Shown: one piece after another, positions 37,355 to 48,546 of the stretch
Layout of the letters: the number at the start of each line of letters is the position of its first letter
How positions within the stretch are numbered: position 1 is the stretch's first letter
NCBI RefSeq assembly: GCF_001653235.2
Contig: NC_035792.1
Coordinates: 1,860,001 to 1,924,000 of the forward strand
Length of the DNA: 64,000 bases
Direction: 5' to 3'
Source of the DNA: Pochonia chlamydosporia 170
Lineage: Eukaryota > Ascomycota > Sordariomycetes > Hypocreales > Clavicipitaceae
Translations under genes and position numbers: made by a program
Notes under the pieces: generated by a model
Databases searched by the model: none
What the model saw: only the letters and a program-made list of their open reading frames with translations
What the model was told of the DNA's origin: nothing

Positions 37355-39428
37355 ATGGCGGAAATGGAGGTCAACGCCGCGCCTCAGTTGGGCCTAGATG
37401 GACACCTGGACGACGATCTAATCAACTATGATAGCGATGCCGAGAAACCCTTCGACCACACTGAGAACATAGAGGCAACAGAACCCGTCGAGACTGTGGA
37501 TCCCGACAACCTAGGAGGCGAAGAACAAGGAGAGCCTGGCATAGACGATGATGGCGCTCATGCCGAGGTGGATTTTTTCGAAGATGGAGAGGAAACCGAA
37601 CCCGCTACCTTCCAGCCCGTAATCGCACCTGCCGACGAAGACCCTGAAGAGGGCCAAGAGATACCACACGAAATAGACTACGATTTCGATGAACCAATCC
37701 ACCAAGGGAACGAAGCTCTGGCCGAGCGTGAAGATGAAGTGTCTGAAGAGCAACAGCACTCAGAGGAGAACCTTCACGAGAAACGAATTGTGGAGAAAGA
37801 TGAATCCGCAAACAAGAACGGGGATCATGAAATCAGCTGGGAGGGAGACGGAGAACAGGGGGACGATGAAGAAGGTGTTGCGGCTGGTGATGTTGACGAA
37901 CATATAGCTCAAGATGAACCGCCTACATCTGAAACAGAGCAACAGCCTGCCGCTGAGCAGCATGGTGATGTGGCTGGTAGTGGAGAAGAAGAATCCTATT
38001 CTGACAACTCAGAAGCACCTGGGGACGAGATGGAGCATGATGAGGAACTGCAAGATGATGCTGAGGAGCAGCCTCATTCGCAGCAGGGATACTCTGATGT
38101 TGACGAGCACGGGTTCCCCGCGATTACTGTGCAATACAAAGGAGATGAATTCCCGTTCTTCTCCTTATCTTCCGAGGGGTTCTTTTCGCAGCTTTCAGTT
38201 CTGGATGACAACCTTGAGTCCTTGTTGAGTGGCTTGCGCGAAGAGCTTGTGAATGAACTCCTTCCTGAAGATGACCTTGTATTTCAAGTAGATGGGCTTG
38301 GACTAGAGTTCGCAGAGGTAAGTTTAACTGCCCTTCAGCCGTAGATGAAGAGTAGTCAAAAGCTAACAATGTCATCAGTCATCATCTCCCGAAGTTTTGA
38401 CCAATATCACATTGAGGCAAATACTTGAAGTTTTTGACATTCTTGTCAAAAACCAGGATCCCGAAAGCAACCGGCCACTATATACTTATCTCTTCACCCG
38501 GCCTAGTACTAGCAAACGACTTGAATTCTTGATGGAAAGCGCCACCGAGGGCAAGGGACTGGACGAAGTCATCCATCTCTTTCAGAACCCAGTGCACCAT
38601 CATACTGGCCGTACAGATGTCTCAGTCGGCGATGATTTCGATACCCAGGTAGACGATTATGATAGCGCTGATAATGACCATGCGACCCAAGAACAAGAAA
38701 CACGAGATGTCTCGGAAGTGGAAAAGGCGCACGGACAAGACTGGGAGGCAGTAGAAGAGCATGCAGTACCACCTCAGCAAGACGACACTAACAATGTCTA
38801 CCAAGATGATGAACCTACCAATGATCCTGGAGACTTTGGTATTCAAGATAACCACGTGATGGAGGAGACAGACAAAGTGACCGAGCTCTTCGACGAGGCC
38901 GTAGCTTCAGGAGCTCTGGCTCCAGAAGATGATGTTGGAGATGGAGAGAACCCTGACCAAGTGGGGGATGAAGATCATGATTTGATCGGACTTGACTTCG
39001 ATGAGCCTCCTGAGGTACTCGGCAGCAGCCCGTCTGGGACGGAAGACAAAGCGGTTGAAGGCTTTTTTGAAGATGCCAATGCAAACCTCGCTGCCACAGA
39101 TGCCAGCACTACGACAACGACAGTAAAAGATGACGGTGAAGAGACATCTACACCTGTCGAGATGGCTGCTCTTGACACAATAATCGACGCGGCCGCTATG
39201 GACAGCCTGGTTGAGCAAGATGATCTCGCAGAAATTGATTGGCGAGATGAGGCAATCCCTCAGCTGAATAATGGAGCCGCTGGGGATGAAACGTCCGGTG
39301 CTGTAAAACGAGCCCGTGGTGACGATGATGTTGGCGCTGAAGATGACAACAGTGAGTCCCCTGAACAGGCTGCCTACTGTCAGTCTCCGCTAACCTTGTG
39401 TGTAGATGCCAAGCGTCAACGTTCCTAA
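37355..39428 (+). CDS. Acidic, probably nuclear protein of unknown function (three exons)
   Basis: Exons 37355-38317, 38379-39351 and 39406-39428 give 652 residues. Most of the protein is Glu/Asp-rich and likely disordered. Two ordered-looking segments flank the first intron: DEHGFPAITVQYKGDEFPF with following helices, and NITLRQILEVFDILVKNQD with RLEFLMESATEG. The very C-terminus is basic (AKRQRS), and KRAR lies about 20 residues earlier, so a nuclear localisation signal is plausible. The last intron (54 nt, GTGAGT to GTAG) has no in-frame stop and a length divisible by three, so retention would add 18 residues without breaking the frame. I do not recognise the family; an acidic histone-, chromatin- or ribosome-related role is only a guess from composition. 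Confidence 0.8.
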
Positions 39429-42400
39429 AAAAAACAAAACATTTCGTGATACTAACAGTTTTTCCACGCTTTCCCCCATCCCCAGTTGTACCACACCTGG
39501 AAGCTCGGTTATCCCCTCACAAGCTCATGGGCTGGTAATGAGCTCCAAAGGCATTATAGACACCCGTTCATAGGGCCGTTTGGTCTGCATTTCACTATAA
39601 TTTGCAGCACGCCCCAACAGGACGAAAGCATGATACCCCACTAACACGTTGTTGGCCTGATCAATAACTTATTTCAAAGGTAGGACAAAGTCAATATCTA
39701 CTAACCATGAAAGGCAGCTTCGCCAATCTTGTTTGGTTGTGCGATTCTTAGGTGGGGGGTTTAACTTCCATTAATGGGGTGTTGCCGGCTGGATTTACTC
39801 AACTTATTTACTTGATACCCGATTTTCCACGGAGAAGAAACGAAGAAACGTTTTGGTTACTGCCATCGCCTACATTTAGTTTGGAGGGAGCAATCTGCAC
39901 TGAGCTGAACGCGGGCCAAGAGAAAGGTCAGGTGGTCCGAACACCAGGCAGGGGGTTATGTTGTGTGTTACCAACTACGAGGTGAAGTATTTTATTATTG
40001 CTCGCGTGAGCCCCTGCATAGAATCAACAGCTAGGCATGCTTGAGGTAGATCGTGGCAACTTATCACGGCGGCGAAGATGAACATCTTCGACGAAATGTA
40101 TTAGCTTGGCGTTTGGTAGGATACCGCGTATGTCGGGTTAGATAGGCAAGGCTGGCAATTTGATTTGACCAATTTTCTATGGATATGAGCAGTGTAGTCT
40201 ACATTTCTATACCAATGGGGCAGCTATTCTAACTCGGAGATCCCTGTAAAGATGTCGGACCAGCTATGTATGGCTCTCCGTGGGCTTGGCAGTCCTCAAG
40301 GAGAGGTGGTTTGGTGGAGAAGGCCAGATTGGCTCATTGAGCTAGCGCCGTGATGCGACGTTTCGGAAATATTCTGGCACCTGAGGGGTGAACTTGCACC
40401 AGGCTTTTTATAGTATACTTTATTGTATCGTAGTTGTGTTGGGTTGGTGCTTGGTCAATCTGCTTTTTAGAATCAGCCATCGTTGTCAAGGGTTGAGCTC
40501 CGCACTAAGTTCGGCCGATGGTTACTGCGAGAGCTTGGATTTTCGGGAGAGCTGGCCCGTCTCTAAGAAGAAAAAAAATGAATATACTAGTCACTGGATG
40601 GATCTGATATCGTGTCTTGATATGGAAGCCGCGGGCATCTCGGGGCCGAACATTGAGCATTGCCACAGCCAAGGGGACTTGCTGTGGGGAGCGACTCGTA
40701 ATGCAAAAGCAAGGGAGACTCGTGGTTTGTGGTCAGTCCAATAAAATACGGTCCGTTCATACCGAGCTCACACATTTGCCTGCGTGCCATTTGTTGTCCA
40801 AGGGGTGATGCAGTCGGTGGAAATGGGCGGTGTTGCATTCCTGATATTGGATTTCGTGGCACGCGACTGATGACCCTGGCGTTGACCCTTTGAATCGGCA
40901 ACGGGGAATTATTTTGGCGGCTTGGTAAGGAAACTGCCTTGTTAATATTGTTTCGCGGGAATGCTGCGTAAGTTTTGCCTCTCGTAATGCGTAGAATTCG
41001 ATGGCTGAGTGTCATGTCTCACTTGTCACGGGCATTTCAGTTGTGTTGTCAACATCGAGATCAAGATAGGTGGATGACGTATGTTTGCGAAGCCCGTGCA
41101 CTGCAGAGGAAGTGGTAGCATTCATAATGGGATAAATCCCCGTCAAGTTCTGGTAGTATTACAAGCTTGTGCTTACAGTCTCATTCCTTTATCAATGACA
41201 TACATGCGAGGTAACTAATGACGATGTTTTGTTAGCGAAGATGGGCCGAGTTAAGCGAGGGCCTCATGGGACAATCGCACGCAGGGATTCGGTATCGGTT
41301 ATTCAGAAATATTGGTAGAGGCATCAAATAGCATAGCTGACACATCAGGCCAGACATAACTTGACCTTAACCAGGCACAAGCCATTGTGGGAAAGGGGGG
41401 ACAGGATGCGCTCATCAGAAGGCACGAAACGATGGACATTGAATTCGCAGCGGGTCCAGCCGAAGATCCAGGGGCAAGATTTCAAGTTGAAGTTTGAAAC
41501 GTGGTGGGGAATCTGAGGCGAAGCAGACGGCGCTAGACCAGCCCAAGCTTTTTCATGGCAGGAGCGACCTGAGCAAGCAGCAAGGTTACCAGACGGGCAA
41601 GGGGAAAAGAACGATGGCGATGCCAGGACGATGGCAATGGATGGCTGGGGCTGGCAAAAACTAGAACGCAATCACTCACTGATCAACAGCCGCGGCAGGC
41701 CTCCCTTGCAATGTATCCTTGTAGCAGCAGTTGGGAAACATAGATCGAATTATTAAAGGGGATGCATGAACTTTCTCACCAACTCCCTTTTTACTGGGAA
41801 ACATTTCTGGGCCTGGCCTGGTGTATGGTGCGATCTGCTGGAAGGCGTTTGGCTCTGGAGACAAGTGTCCCCAATACCCTCCCTTGTTCAGGTACTCAGG
41901 TACCAGCCCATCGTGGGCCAGTGAGAGACGACCAGTCAGCTTTGATGGTGTGGACCCTGTTTGTCGTCGTTGTGGGATCATGGATGGAAGGCGGGCGCTT
42001 GGAGGCTTGGTTGCTTTGCTGAGGCATACGAGGATGGCAAAGCTCTGCAGCACATGGCATGGAGAGACGACTCGTAATTGCGGATAGGAGACACGTTAGG
42101 GCTTACCAAGCCTAGAGAAAAGTGATCTTCTTTGTGGTGTTCTGCAGTGGGTAGAAAGAGCTTCTATTCAGGTGATGGCTTGGAACTTCGTGTTAAGAAG
42201 GTTGAAGGTTTGCCCGTGGCCAGAGTTGACGCGTAACTCAATTCTTGTATCAGCCGGCGTCAAATATACGGCACAACGCCAAAAAGCTCAGTTATCATCT
42301 CGTGCAAGATATAGAACTAGTCGTCTTTGTCTTGGGGTTCATAAAAAGACTTTCCACATTGCCTTTCAATTTTATTGGTGGTGTCTCTTGCTTCCTCTCT

Positions 42401-43472
42401 TTCGACATTCACAGTTTGCTTGGATGCATGTGCAAAGCGCCAGCAAGGATGGAGAGACTTGGCGCTGTGGTACCAGGTTGCCTGTGAAGGAACAAAAGGC
42501 CACTTGACCTCGCTCTGGCGACGCTGGTGCCTAGGCGTCAGTGCTGCACCAGGTATACTCAGGTACCTGCCCGCTCTGTACCTCTCGGCTATGCCCCAAT
42601 CGTCAGGTCAGGTCGCTTCAAAGTGTGCCGAGAGACGACCACCAAACACCAGTTGACCACATGCCCACCCAATGCTCCAATGTTGGGGGGCTTGGGACAC
42701 TCGCCGGCACTACATGCGCTGTCTCCGGTCCCAACTTAGAAGTTGTCTCCAGAACTGCAGCAAGGTCGACCACCTGACGCCACGCAGACAGCCCATTTTG
42801 CCCTTGTCCACTCTTTGAGTCCATGTCTTCTCTCCACCTCGGACTGTGAGTGAGTTGATTGCTCAAGCATCCAGTCCAATCCAGTCCACACTCCATCTGG
42901 TCTCAATGGTCAAGTCGTCTGCGCTTGCGGCCCTCCACCATCTCTAACTGCCACGACCACCATTCGTCTCATCGCCATCGCCCTCAGCTTTTCTCTCCCT
43001 TCCCGAACCGACCACTTCTTCTTTGGCGCTCTATCCTTGACAGGCCTTTCCCTCTCTGTCTAAGCGGATTCTGCGACGTCTGGGACGGAGCCGACTACGG
43101 AATTTTGGTCAGACCTAACGACGACCCTCCACGACTTCGTACGATACCATCATTTGTCTTACGCCTCTCCCGTCGACCGCATCTCGTCTCTCTCCCGCTG
43201 GATCGGTTTGCGCCGCCGTTTCTGTGTCTTGACTACCTGCCGTCTTTTCTTAATGGGCGACGGTTGATTTCAGTTCGCGATTTCGCCCATTTCTTTCTGT
43301 CGCTACGATTCCAACCACGCCAAGATAGTTTGCCTTGGGGAAGGCTGCTGGCGACGCATCTCCATCCGATCCTCGCCCCATTCCCCAACATACGACGCTC
43401 GTTTTTCTCTTCTGCGTTACTCGAGAATTGGTTTCAGGCGTCGAGACGCTATTTGCGCTTTACACCGCAGTC
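39429..43472. other. 4-kb intergenic region with leader of the NIPA gene
   Basis: No gene is supported; open frames are short and overlapping. The right end, about 42850-43472, is rich in C and T and open in one frame for 205 codons, which fits a long pyrimidine-rich 5' leader rather than a protein, since it has no family features and runs into the start of the transporter gene. Confidence 0.55.
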
Positions 43473-45140
43473 ATGATTGAAGACAAGTACGTCGTGGTGA
43501 CTGGACGACGCCGCGGCTAGCCGTGTGCCGCATCCTACGAAACCAATTCCAGTCCAACCCAGTCGAAGAGGGCTGCATCGCTAACCATTTTCTTTAGATA
43601 CATTGGCCTGGCGCTTGCCATGTCGTCAGCACTGGCTATTGGTATGTCAAGTCCCCGGCCATTACAGAAATAGTCAATCGCTAACATTCGATTACAGGCA
43701 CAAGTTTCGTTATTACGAAAAAGGTTTGTCTGGAGAACAGAACCCCGCTAGATTCCCACAACAATTACAGATCGTTTGTATCTCTGACACGCGATGCGTT
43801 AGGGTTTGATGCAAGCTGAGGAAAGACATGGGTTCGAGGGCGATGGATTTGTCTATTTGAAAAGCCCATTATGGTGGGCTGGTATTGCAACTCGTATGTA
43901 TCACCCACACTGCTTCACAACTATGCTCCTCACTAACCTTGTTACGTGTAGTTGGCATCGGAGAAGTTTGCAACTTCGCTGCTTACGCCTTTGCCCCCGC
44001 GATCCTCGTTACACCCCTCGGAGCCCTGAGTGTCCTTATCGGTGCCGTGTTGGGATCCTATTTCTTGAAGGAGGAGCTTGGAACCCTGGGCAAGCTGGGT
44101 AGTGCCATCTGCCTCATCGGAGCTGTAGTCATTGTCCTTCATGCTCCTCCTGACGAGGAAATTGAAACTATTGATCAGATTCTGCATTATGCGATTCGCC
44201 CTGGTAAGTTTCTCCGCGCCAACAGTCACCAACTGCCAATTATTCTGCAACTTGGCCATTGACGCTAAACGTCTTGTAGGCTTCCTTTTGTATGCTATTG
44301 CCGTCGTCGCATTTGCCGTGTTCATGATCTACAGAATTGCTCCTCAATATGGCAAGCAGAATGCGCTCATCTACCTGTCGATTTGCTCAACTGTCGGCTC
44401 CATCTCTGTCATGTCGGTCAAGGCTTTCGGAATCGCACTCAAGCTTACCTTCGCCGGCAATAACCAGTTTAGCCACCCTTCAACCTACGTTTTCCTGATC
44501 TTGACGGCTGTCTGTATCTTGACACAGATGAACTACTTCAACAAAGCCTTGGCGTCCTTCCCAACTAATATGTCAGTTACCCATATCATGATGCACCCCT
44601 TTGGATGCTTTGTTCGATTGCATACGCAGTCAACTAACTCTCGTTTCTAATAGTGTCAACCCTCTGTACTATGTGACATTTACCACTGCTACGCTCTGCG
44701 CCTCCTTCATCTTATTTAGCGGCTTCAACACCACGGACCCTGTCAACACGCTTTCGCTACTTTGCGGTTTCCTGGTCACCTTTACTGGAGTGTACCTGCT
44801 AAACCTTTCGCGTGGTGATCCCAATGGCCAAAAACTCATTGCTGGGCGAGGTGGATACGACGCAACTCCTACTGACATGGTATCCGGATTTCAAACCCGT
44901 CGCAGCATGCAATCGCGGCGAAGCGGAGACCCGTCACGGCACAGCATAGGTAGCCATCACGGTGACCGAGATGGCCTGATCCGGGCATACGACGAAGAGG
45001 AAGCCGCAGGGTTTGGACTCACCGATCTCGCTGAGGAGAGCGAAGACGATGGCAGCCACTCAAACGGCAGAGCCAATGGCAAGAAGGAACAGTACGACAA
45101 TGCCATTGAACTACAACCGCGGAAGTCAGCTGAAAGATAA
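43473..45140 (+). CDS. NIPA-type magnesium transporter (seven exons)
   Basis: Exons 43473-43486, 43598-43641, 43698-43723, 43803-43893, 43952-44203, 44280-44571 and 44654-45140 give 401 residues. Three of the first four exons are tiny (14, 44 and 26 nt), yet phases fit and the joined start MIEDKYIGLALAMSSALAIG leads directly into the family core: TSFVITKKGL, LWWAG, GEVCNFAAYAFAPAILVTPL and ALSVLIGAVLGSYFLKE. About nine hydrophobic helices follow to near residue 300. The last 100 residues are polar, Arg/Ser- then Asp/Glu-rich, probably cytosolic. NIPA proteins move magnesium across plasma or endosomal membranes; the substrate here is inferred from family. It is convergent with RPS3. Confidence 0.93.
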
Positions 45141-46492
45141 AATAGGACACCTAGATTACACCACTGATGACTTTCACACACCTACCTATCAACCCCAGGG
45201 GTGGACCGGCGCAATGTGATTGTTTCCTTACTTGTGGCCCTCCTCGTTTTGCAATTATTAGCATATTTCCCCTGGACACGCATCGCCGTTGTACATTCCC
45301 GAAATCGATTGTTGGAGTAAGATATTCGCCGGTCGACATCATCATTATGCATGCATGATACAGATTCCTGCCATCTGATTTGCCTCGTTCTTTGCGATCT
45401 GAGCAATCCGCCTGTGCGCAGAGAACAAAATCTACATGAAATTTGTGTTTCCAAAAAAGTTGAGGAAGAGACAGGGACTGATGAGCTGATTTATTGTTGG
45501 TTTTTTTGGCGTTAATGTGTTGTTTCTGTTTTTAGTGTTTTTAACATGGACTGCTTGCCATTGCGTTTGCTCTTGATTCGAGCTCATCTCTCTACTTGGA
45601 GAACGGCGGTCGGCGGGCTTCTTCTTTTTTTTTGGGATTATGGGCATGGGAATGAATGTGGATTTCGACTCTTTTTACGGATATCATAGCCAACTCTTCC
45701 CTGTACGACTAGCAGGAAATACATTCCATGATGGAAGAATGGTGACCTGGTTGGCAGAGAAGTTTGGCGCAGAGAGCGGCTAGGAAGCAAAGCAGGAAAC
45801 GCTCGCCTAGTCAAATATTAGCGAGCTTGTTTCCAGGACGTGTCTTGCACTGTTTTGTGAATGTAGATCAATTACTCTACCACACACTGCCATATTTGCC
45901 GATGTAGAATGTGCATCACTTGTAAACAGACAACGCACCGCAGTCTTGAATGTTCTCCTGTGGTATCGGCCAGGGGTACGTATTTTTACGTGGCTTCATA
46001 CTGTAGCGTGGTCTTAGGCATGTATATAGTTGCCACTACTAGTTGTATCTTTGCGTCGTCGAGCAGTTGCTGCACTAGTTTACGGGAACTGGTACTGGGC
46101 ACATAGATATGATGACGGCAGCACTACACGCGAAGTACAGGCATAGAAAGAGGTGCATTTAGGTTGTGTTCATCAGATTCTCGGGTCTCATTCTCTTTTA
46201 TGGCCAGGTCTACCATTACAAAACAAGATGAAACCTTCCAATGCCTTGAGCAGATGCAAATAAGATCAATTGACGCCTTAGAGTAGACCGCCATTTCCCT
46301 TTGGCTTCTTCCTCGCTTTCTCTCACCGGCCAGTTCCTCTACCCATCGTCCATTTGTGTATCGTGGATAATCATCAGCATATTGTTTACTCAGTTGACGA
46401 CTTTTCCCACAGTCACTTCCTCCCAAGCCCCCGCGCATGGAATTCCTTTTTTGTCAATTCATGTTCACCGCAAATTAGGACGTTAGGTTGCT
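45141..46492. other. Convergent intergenic region
   Basis: This lies between the 3' ends of the transporter gene (plus) and RPS3 (minus). It contains a T-rich stretch at 45490-45640, probably 3' UTR sequence. No coding sequence is supported. Confidence 0.6.
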
Positions 46493-47568
46493 TTATTGCT
46501 GAGCAGCCTCGGCCTCGCCCTCCTGCTCGGCAACGCGAGCATCTTGGCTGGCTTGAGCGGCAGCAGCCTTGGCACCGTAGTCCTGGCTGACGGGCTGGAG
46601 AACAGCCTGCTCCTCCTTGGGCTCGAAGATGGTGACAGCGTCAGGGAGGGACTTGGAAGGACCAGCCTTGCCGTCGGGGTCAGAGCCACGCATGATCTTG
46701 ACCTTGATACCCAGGACACCCTGGCGGAGCAGGACGTGGCGGGTAGCAGTGTCGATGAACTCCTTGGCGGGCTGACCAGAGTGGATCATGAAGCCGTCGG
46801 TGAACTTCATGGACTTGGCACGGGCGGCACGGAGCTTGCCAGAGACGACGACCTCGCAGCCCTTGGCGCCGGACTCCATGATGAAGCGGAGGACACCATA
46901 GCAGGCGCGGCGGACGGCGAGACCGTTGAGCAGCTTGTAGCGGAGGGACTCGCACTGGGCGACGGCGGAGAGACCGCGGTTCTGGACCTTGGCGGCGTAC
47001 AGAGACACAGAGTTCTCGGGGAACTTGAAGCGCTTCTGGATCAGGGAGGTGAGCTCGCGGATGCGGCGGCCCTGCTCACCGAGGACTTCCTGGGTCTGGG
47101 TGGCGCGGATGATGATGTCGGTGACGGTGGGGGTGACGCGGACTTCGACACCGGAGTAGCCCTCCTCGGCGAGTTCGCGCTGGAAGAACTCGTTAAGTTC
47201 GGCGTAGAAAACACCGTCAGCGACGAACTTTCTCCTCTTGGAGCTAGAGAGGGCATGTCAGCAAAGATTCTGCGGTTGTGGTTGGTTTGGTTTGCCAGTG
47301 TAGTCGATATCGTGAAATGTCCAGATGGTGTGCTTTCGAGATTTGGGAATTGGAAGTGTTGAAGATTCCTCCTCTTATTTGGAAATAATTTCGATATTTC
47401 GCAATGTCAAAAAACCAACTTTTGTAAGAATCATTCCATCTCCTTCATCGGCAGCACACCACCATGTCGAACATTTCCGTCGGTCGAAGCACACAATCCG
47501 GCAACACCAAGCAACCACACAACATGAACGCAACAAGAAACTCACATCTGAGCACCAGGGTGAGCCAT
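46493..47568 (-). CDS. rps3: 40S ribosomal protein uS3 (RPS3; two exons)
   Basis: Exons 47568-47546 and 47243-46493 give 257 residues. The first exon codes only the MAHPGAQ start and two bases of the next codon; a 302-nt intron follows, the long 5'-proximal type usual for ribosomal protein genes. The KH domain is clear ([20 protein letters not shown]), then [13 protein letters not shown] and [19 protein letters not shown], and the C-terminal domain with [20 protein letters not shown] and [12 protein letters not shown]. The C-terminal Ala/Gln/Glu-rich tail is usual in fungi. uS3 lines the mRNA entry channel of the small subunit. Codon use is strongly GC-ending, as in highly expressed genes, which explains a long open frame on the opposite strand. 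Confidence 0.97.
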
Positions 47569-48546
47569 GATGAAGAATTTGAAACAAGTCGATTCGATTC
47601 GTGAGGACGAAAGGAGACGGCGGTCGACGAAACGGGCGGAATGGGAGGGGATTCGGCAGGCTGAGGTCGAAAGGTTTCGCGATGGACTAACTGCGCGGGA
47701 TTGGCGAAGCCCTCAGAAGTGTCGTCCCTCAATTTTCGGCTGTGGGTTGAGCCCTAAGCCTGCACGCTTCTTTAATTTTTTTGCACCAGACACGTCGCCT
47801 GTGAGTGGGAAAGTGGGTTGGAAATGTGGGGTGGACATCCGTTCAAGTTATCCATGTACTTTCGTACCATGGTGGTTCCTGGCATCGGATAATCTGCTTT
47901 GACGGGTTCCGTGAGGCGGGCCATCTTTAGTTGAGCGCTAAGCTGCATTGAGTGAGCTGCTTCTCACCTGCCCAGGTGGTTAATGGCTAGTCAGGCTGAG
48001 TGTCTGTCAGACAGTCACTGTGCACTGGGCAGGAGCGTTCCAGCTCTGAGACTGCTTGCGCCTGACGTAGTCGTGCCTCGCTGCTCCTGCCACCAACCAC
48101 TTGAGCACCCCACCTTGACCTTGACAACCAGACCGGACCAGATGCCATGCTTCATGTCCCCATGGCTCCAAGGCCAACAGACTTGGTAGCTCGGCTTGTG
48201 ATCTGATCCCAAATACAGCCTTGTCGTCAGCTCCCCAACTGCTTCTCAACAAATGGAATAGCTCTCATTTACCAACTCCCCATATATAATGTTATAAGCT
48301 ATTATTCTATTAGACTTAACCATCCGTCTGCCAACTGTTTCCCCGCCGCCAAGCTAGAAGCCATCGAAGACTCTCTGCAACTTACCTGTGCTGACGACGG
48401 CTGCAACGCCGAATCGCGGATACGGCGGCAGGGCAACCCAACGGCAGTTTATGGTATCCGGATCTTATGCACTGTTTCGTTTTTACCCTCCAGTATAGTG
48501 CCATAATTTTACTTTGGGGCCCGTACAAATAGCGTCTGACAGCAAG
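47569..48546. promoter_or_regulatory. Divergent promoter between RPS3 and the myotubularin gene
   Basis: This 978-nt gap separates the RPS3 start (minus) from the Ymr1 start (plus). It should hold both promoters. No ORF with family features is present. Direct or inverted copies of a clear motif were not seen. Confidence 0.5.

Noticed and set aside
42859..43476. 205-codon open frame directly upstream of the magnesium transporter
   Set aside because: The frame is Pro/Arg/Ser/Phe-rich because the DNA is pyrimidine-rich. It overlaps the transporter start and has no recognisable domain; a 5' leader is the better explanation.
46496..47362. 288-codon open frame on the plus strand across RPS3
   Set aside because: It is antisense to RPS3. 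The strong GC-ending codon use of RPS3 removes stops from this frame; the Leu/Gly/Asp/Val-rich composition is that of a shadow frame.
47244..47545. Possible snoRNA in the long RPS3 intron
   Set aside because: A weak C-box-like GATGAAG and a D-box-like CTGA exist, but they are about 180 nt apart and no terminal stem pairs them.
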